Positions 62,960 through 64,000 of a stretch of 64,000 nucleotides of DNA are shown piece by piece. The DNA lies in contig JADJYC010000006.1 in NCBI GenBank assembly GCA_016719925.1, forward strand, positions 176,592 to 240,591, written 5' to 3'. A program made the translations under genes and the position numbers. Every line of letters begins with the position of its first letter. Positions within the stretch are counted from its first letter, which is position 1. The DNA comes from Crocinitomicaceae bacterium (GTDB lineage Bacteria > Bacteroidota > Bacteroidia > Flavobacteriales_D > Crocinitomicaceae). The notes under the pieces were generated by a model, which was not told the DNA's origin, did no database searches, and was given only the letters and a program-made list of their open reading frames with translations.

Positions 62960-63111
62960 GACAGGAAAGAGGACAAAGGACAAAGGGATAAGGGCAAAGG
63001 ACAAAGGACAAAGGGCGAAGGGCTAAGGGCGAAGGACGAAGGGCGAAGGACGAAGGGCGAAGGACAGAGGACAGAGGACAGGGACAAAGGGATAAGGGAT
63101 AAGGACAAAGC
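62960..63111. repeat. Degenerate heptamer tandem repeat (AAGGACA/AAGGGCG)
   Basis: About 21 near-perfect copies of a 7-base unit, mostly AAGGACA, AAGGGCG, AAGGGAT and AAGGACG. One strand is nearly pure purine. It is upstream of proC, in a spacer of almost 600 bases without genes. The period is not a multiple of three, and the short open frame it happens to contain on the minus strand is an artefact of Ser/Leu/Pro-rich translation. Confidence 0.9.
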
Positions 63112-63252
63112 CAAAAGGGATCTTTTTTAGGATTTTTAGACCTTTAGGATTTTGAAAGTTGTAGGGACAGAGGACAAAGGGATAAGGAAAAAGGCAAAAG
63201 GGATCTTTTTTAGGATTTTTAGACCTTTAGGATTTTGAAAGTTGTAGGGACA
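63112..63252. repeat. Two perfect 58-bp direct repeats carrying the TTTTTAGACCTTT element
   Basis: 63112-63169 and 63195-63252 appear identical over 58 bases, separated by a short GGACAAAGG-type stretch. Each contains AGGATTTTTAGACCTTTAGG, the element also seen at 27.8 kb. The period (83 bases) points to recent duplication. Confidence 0.85.
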
Positions 63253-63516
63253 AAGGACAAAGGGCAAGGGACAGAGGACTAAGGGAAAGATTTTTGGATT
63301 TTTAGTTGAGTGTTGAGTATTTCTAGTTGATAGGTTGATTGATTGATGAGTTAATTGGTTGATGAGTTGATAAGTTCAAACTTTGACTCCAAACTAATCA
63401 GTTGAGAGTTGATGAGTTGAAAGTTGAATTTTTTTTTAGGTTTTAGATATTTAGACCTTTCGGATTTTTAGTTGATAAGTTCAAATTTTGACTCCAGACT
63501 CCAGACTAATGACTCC
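63253..63516. repeat. Low-complexity spacer with GTTGATGAG/GTTGAAAG repeats
   Basis: Further purine-rich heptamers run to about 63290, followed by iterated GTTGA(T/A)(A/G)AG units (63305-63430), one more TTTAGACCTTTCGGATTTTT copy (63451-63470), and a double GACTCCA(G/A)ACT string. No gene or promoter was recognised. Confidence 0.7.
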
Positions 63517-64000
63517 CTACTCTCCGCGCTTTTCTTTGTCCCTCAGCTTCTTCTCCTTCTCTTGTTGTTTTTGCTGTTGTTTACGCGTCTTTTTTCTTTC
63601 TCGGTCGTTGGCCTGCTCCACTTTGAATTCTTCTTTTGTCAGAATAACAACTTCATCTTTAAAAGGAATCGCATCGCTTTGAATATCGCGGATTACGTGC
63701 TCGGCAATTTTATCTCTTCCATTGGGATCAAATTTTATGTTGATATCCTGATCCCATAATTTGCCCATCAGTTCAAACACTTCTGCATTTCTTTTTCCGC
63801 GATATGTTTCTGCAATTTCATAAACAGTCAAACCAGTTTCTCTGTGGACTAATTTCATGAGCATTACACCTTCAGAAGTATAAAATTCATAGAAAACATA
63901 CTTGAACTCGTCTTTCAAATCTTCATAAGACTCTTTCAAATATTTGTTTTGTTTTCTTCTTTTTTCAATGGATTCTACGTTGTTATTGATTTCATCCAGC
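63517..64000 (-). CDS. DUF4294 domain-containing protein, C-terminal part
   Basis: The frame is open to the window edge, so the N-terminus is missing; 160 residues remain. It reads LDEINNNVESIEKRRKQNKY, then DEFKYVFYEFYTSEGVMLMK and LVHRETGLTVYEIAETYRGK ... VFELMGKLWDQDINIKFDPN, which is the DUF4294 pattern (I/KLVxRxTG...Y). The tail is very rich in Lys/Gln/Arg (KKTRKQQQKQQEKEKKLRD). Function unknown; usually a secreted or envelope protein in Bacteroidota. Confidence 0.7.
   Translation of the reverse strand, partial: LDEINNNVESIEKRRKQNKYLKESYEDLKDEFKYVFYEFYTSEGVMLMKLVHRETGLTVYEIAETYRGKRNAEVFELMGKLWDQDINIKFDPNGRDKIAEHVIRDIQSDAIPFKDEVVILTKEEFKVEQANDRERKKTRKQQQKQQEKEKKLRDKEKRGE

Noticed and set aside
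62917..63114. 65-codon minus-strand frame rich in Ser, Leu and Pro
   Set aside because: It is a translation of the heptamer repeat, with no start context and no protein character.
62960..63516. CRISPR-like array
   Set aside because: The units are contiguous heptamers without spacers of constant length, and no cas gene is nearby.

Overview
The window looks like chromosomal DNA of a Bacteroidota bacterium, most likely of the order Flavobacteriales. The signs are AT-rich DNA, many secreted proteins ending in type IX secretion (T9SS) sorting domains (type A 'YPNP' tails and one type B 'ISPNGDG' tail), SxxC lipoproteins, GEVED, kelch and YCF48-like domains, a TonB-dependent receptor with a carboxypeptidase-like N-terminal domain, DUF4907 and DUF4294 proteins, promoters of the TAnnTTTG type, and little Shine-Dalgarno signal. 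No mobile element, phage, CRISPR array, rRNA or ordinary tRNA was seen; the one RNA gene found is tmRNA.

Layout. 0-4 kb: the end of an AI-2E family transporter, a membrane protein and recQ. 3.9-9 kb: a tight minus-strand cassette of a GEVED protein, three kelch paralogues and a DUF4907 lipoprotein, apparently one secreted or surface module. 9-14.3 kb: an RhlE-type helicase, then secreted proteins and lipoproteins. 14.6 kb: ssrA. 15-18.9 kb: a TIGR03032 protein, an FG-GAP protein and cysC. 19-25.3 kb: a propeller lipoprotein, an adenylate cyclase and a two-component-propeller/PP2C sensor phosphatase. 25.3-27.7 kb: a GH2 beta-mannosidase. 27.9-30.1 kb: a saccharopine dehydrogenase-like protein and a methyltransferase. 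30.3-35.3 kb: an NAD-linked formate dehydrogenase operon. 35.4-37.5 kb: a second PP2C phosphatase, with TPRs. 37.5-46.6 kb: a DEAD-box helicase, nitronate monooxygenase, a TPR protein, gyrA and clpC. 46.6-57.7 kb: parC and parE with propeller, lipoprotein and TPR genes between them. 57.9-64 kb: a TonB-dependent receptor, a mini DEAD-box ATPase, miaA, proC, a repeat-rich spacer and the end of a DUF4294 gene.

The reading frames need care. About half of the genes, including parC, parE, miaA, proC and recQ, are cut by single-base frameshifts, often at short homopolymers, while protein similarity continues in the next frame. I read these mostly as uncorrected sequencing or assembly errors and annotate each as one gene over its full reconstructed span. 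Several true N- or C-termini lie outside the longest open frame and were found by reading the neighbouring frames.

Functionally the window mixes housekeeping genes (DNA topology, protein quality control, ribosome rescue, tRNA modification, proline synthesis) with surface and secretion functions and with cAMP/PP2C signalling. The most unusual features are the kelch/GEVED/DUF4907 cassette, the formate dehydrogenase with an Ala/Thr/Glu-rich tail coupled to a small secreted protein, a lipoprotein with three exact 40-residue Trp repeats, and the heptamer and 'TTTTTAGACCTTT' repeats in the spacers.
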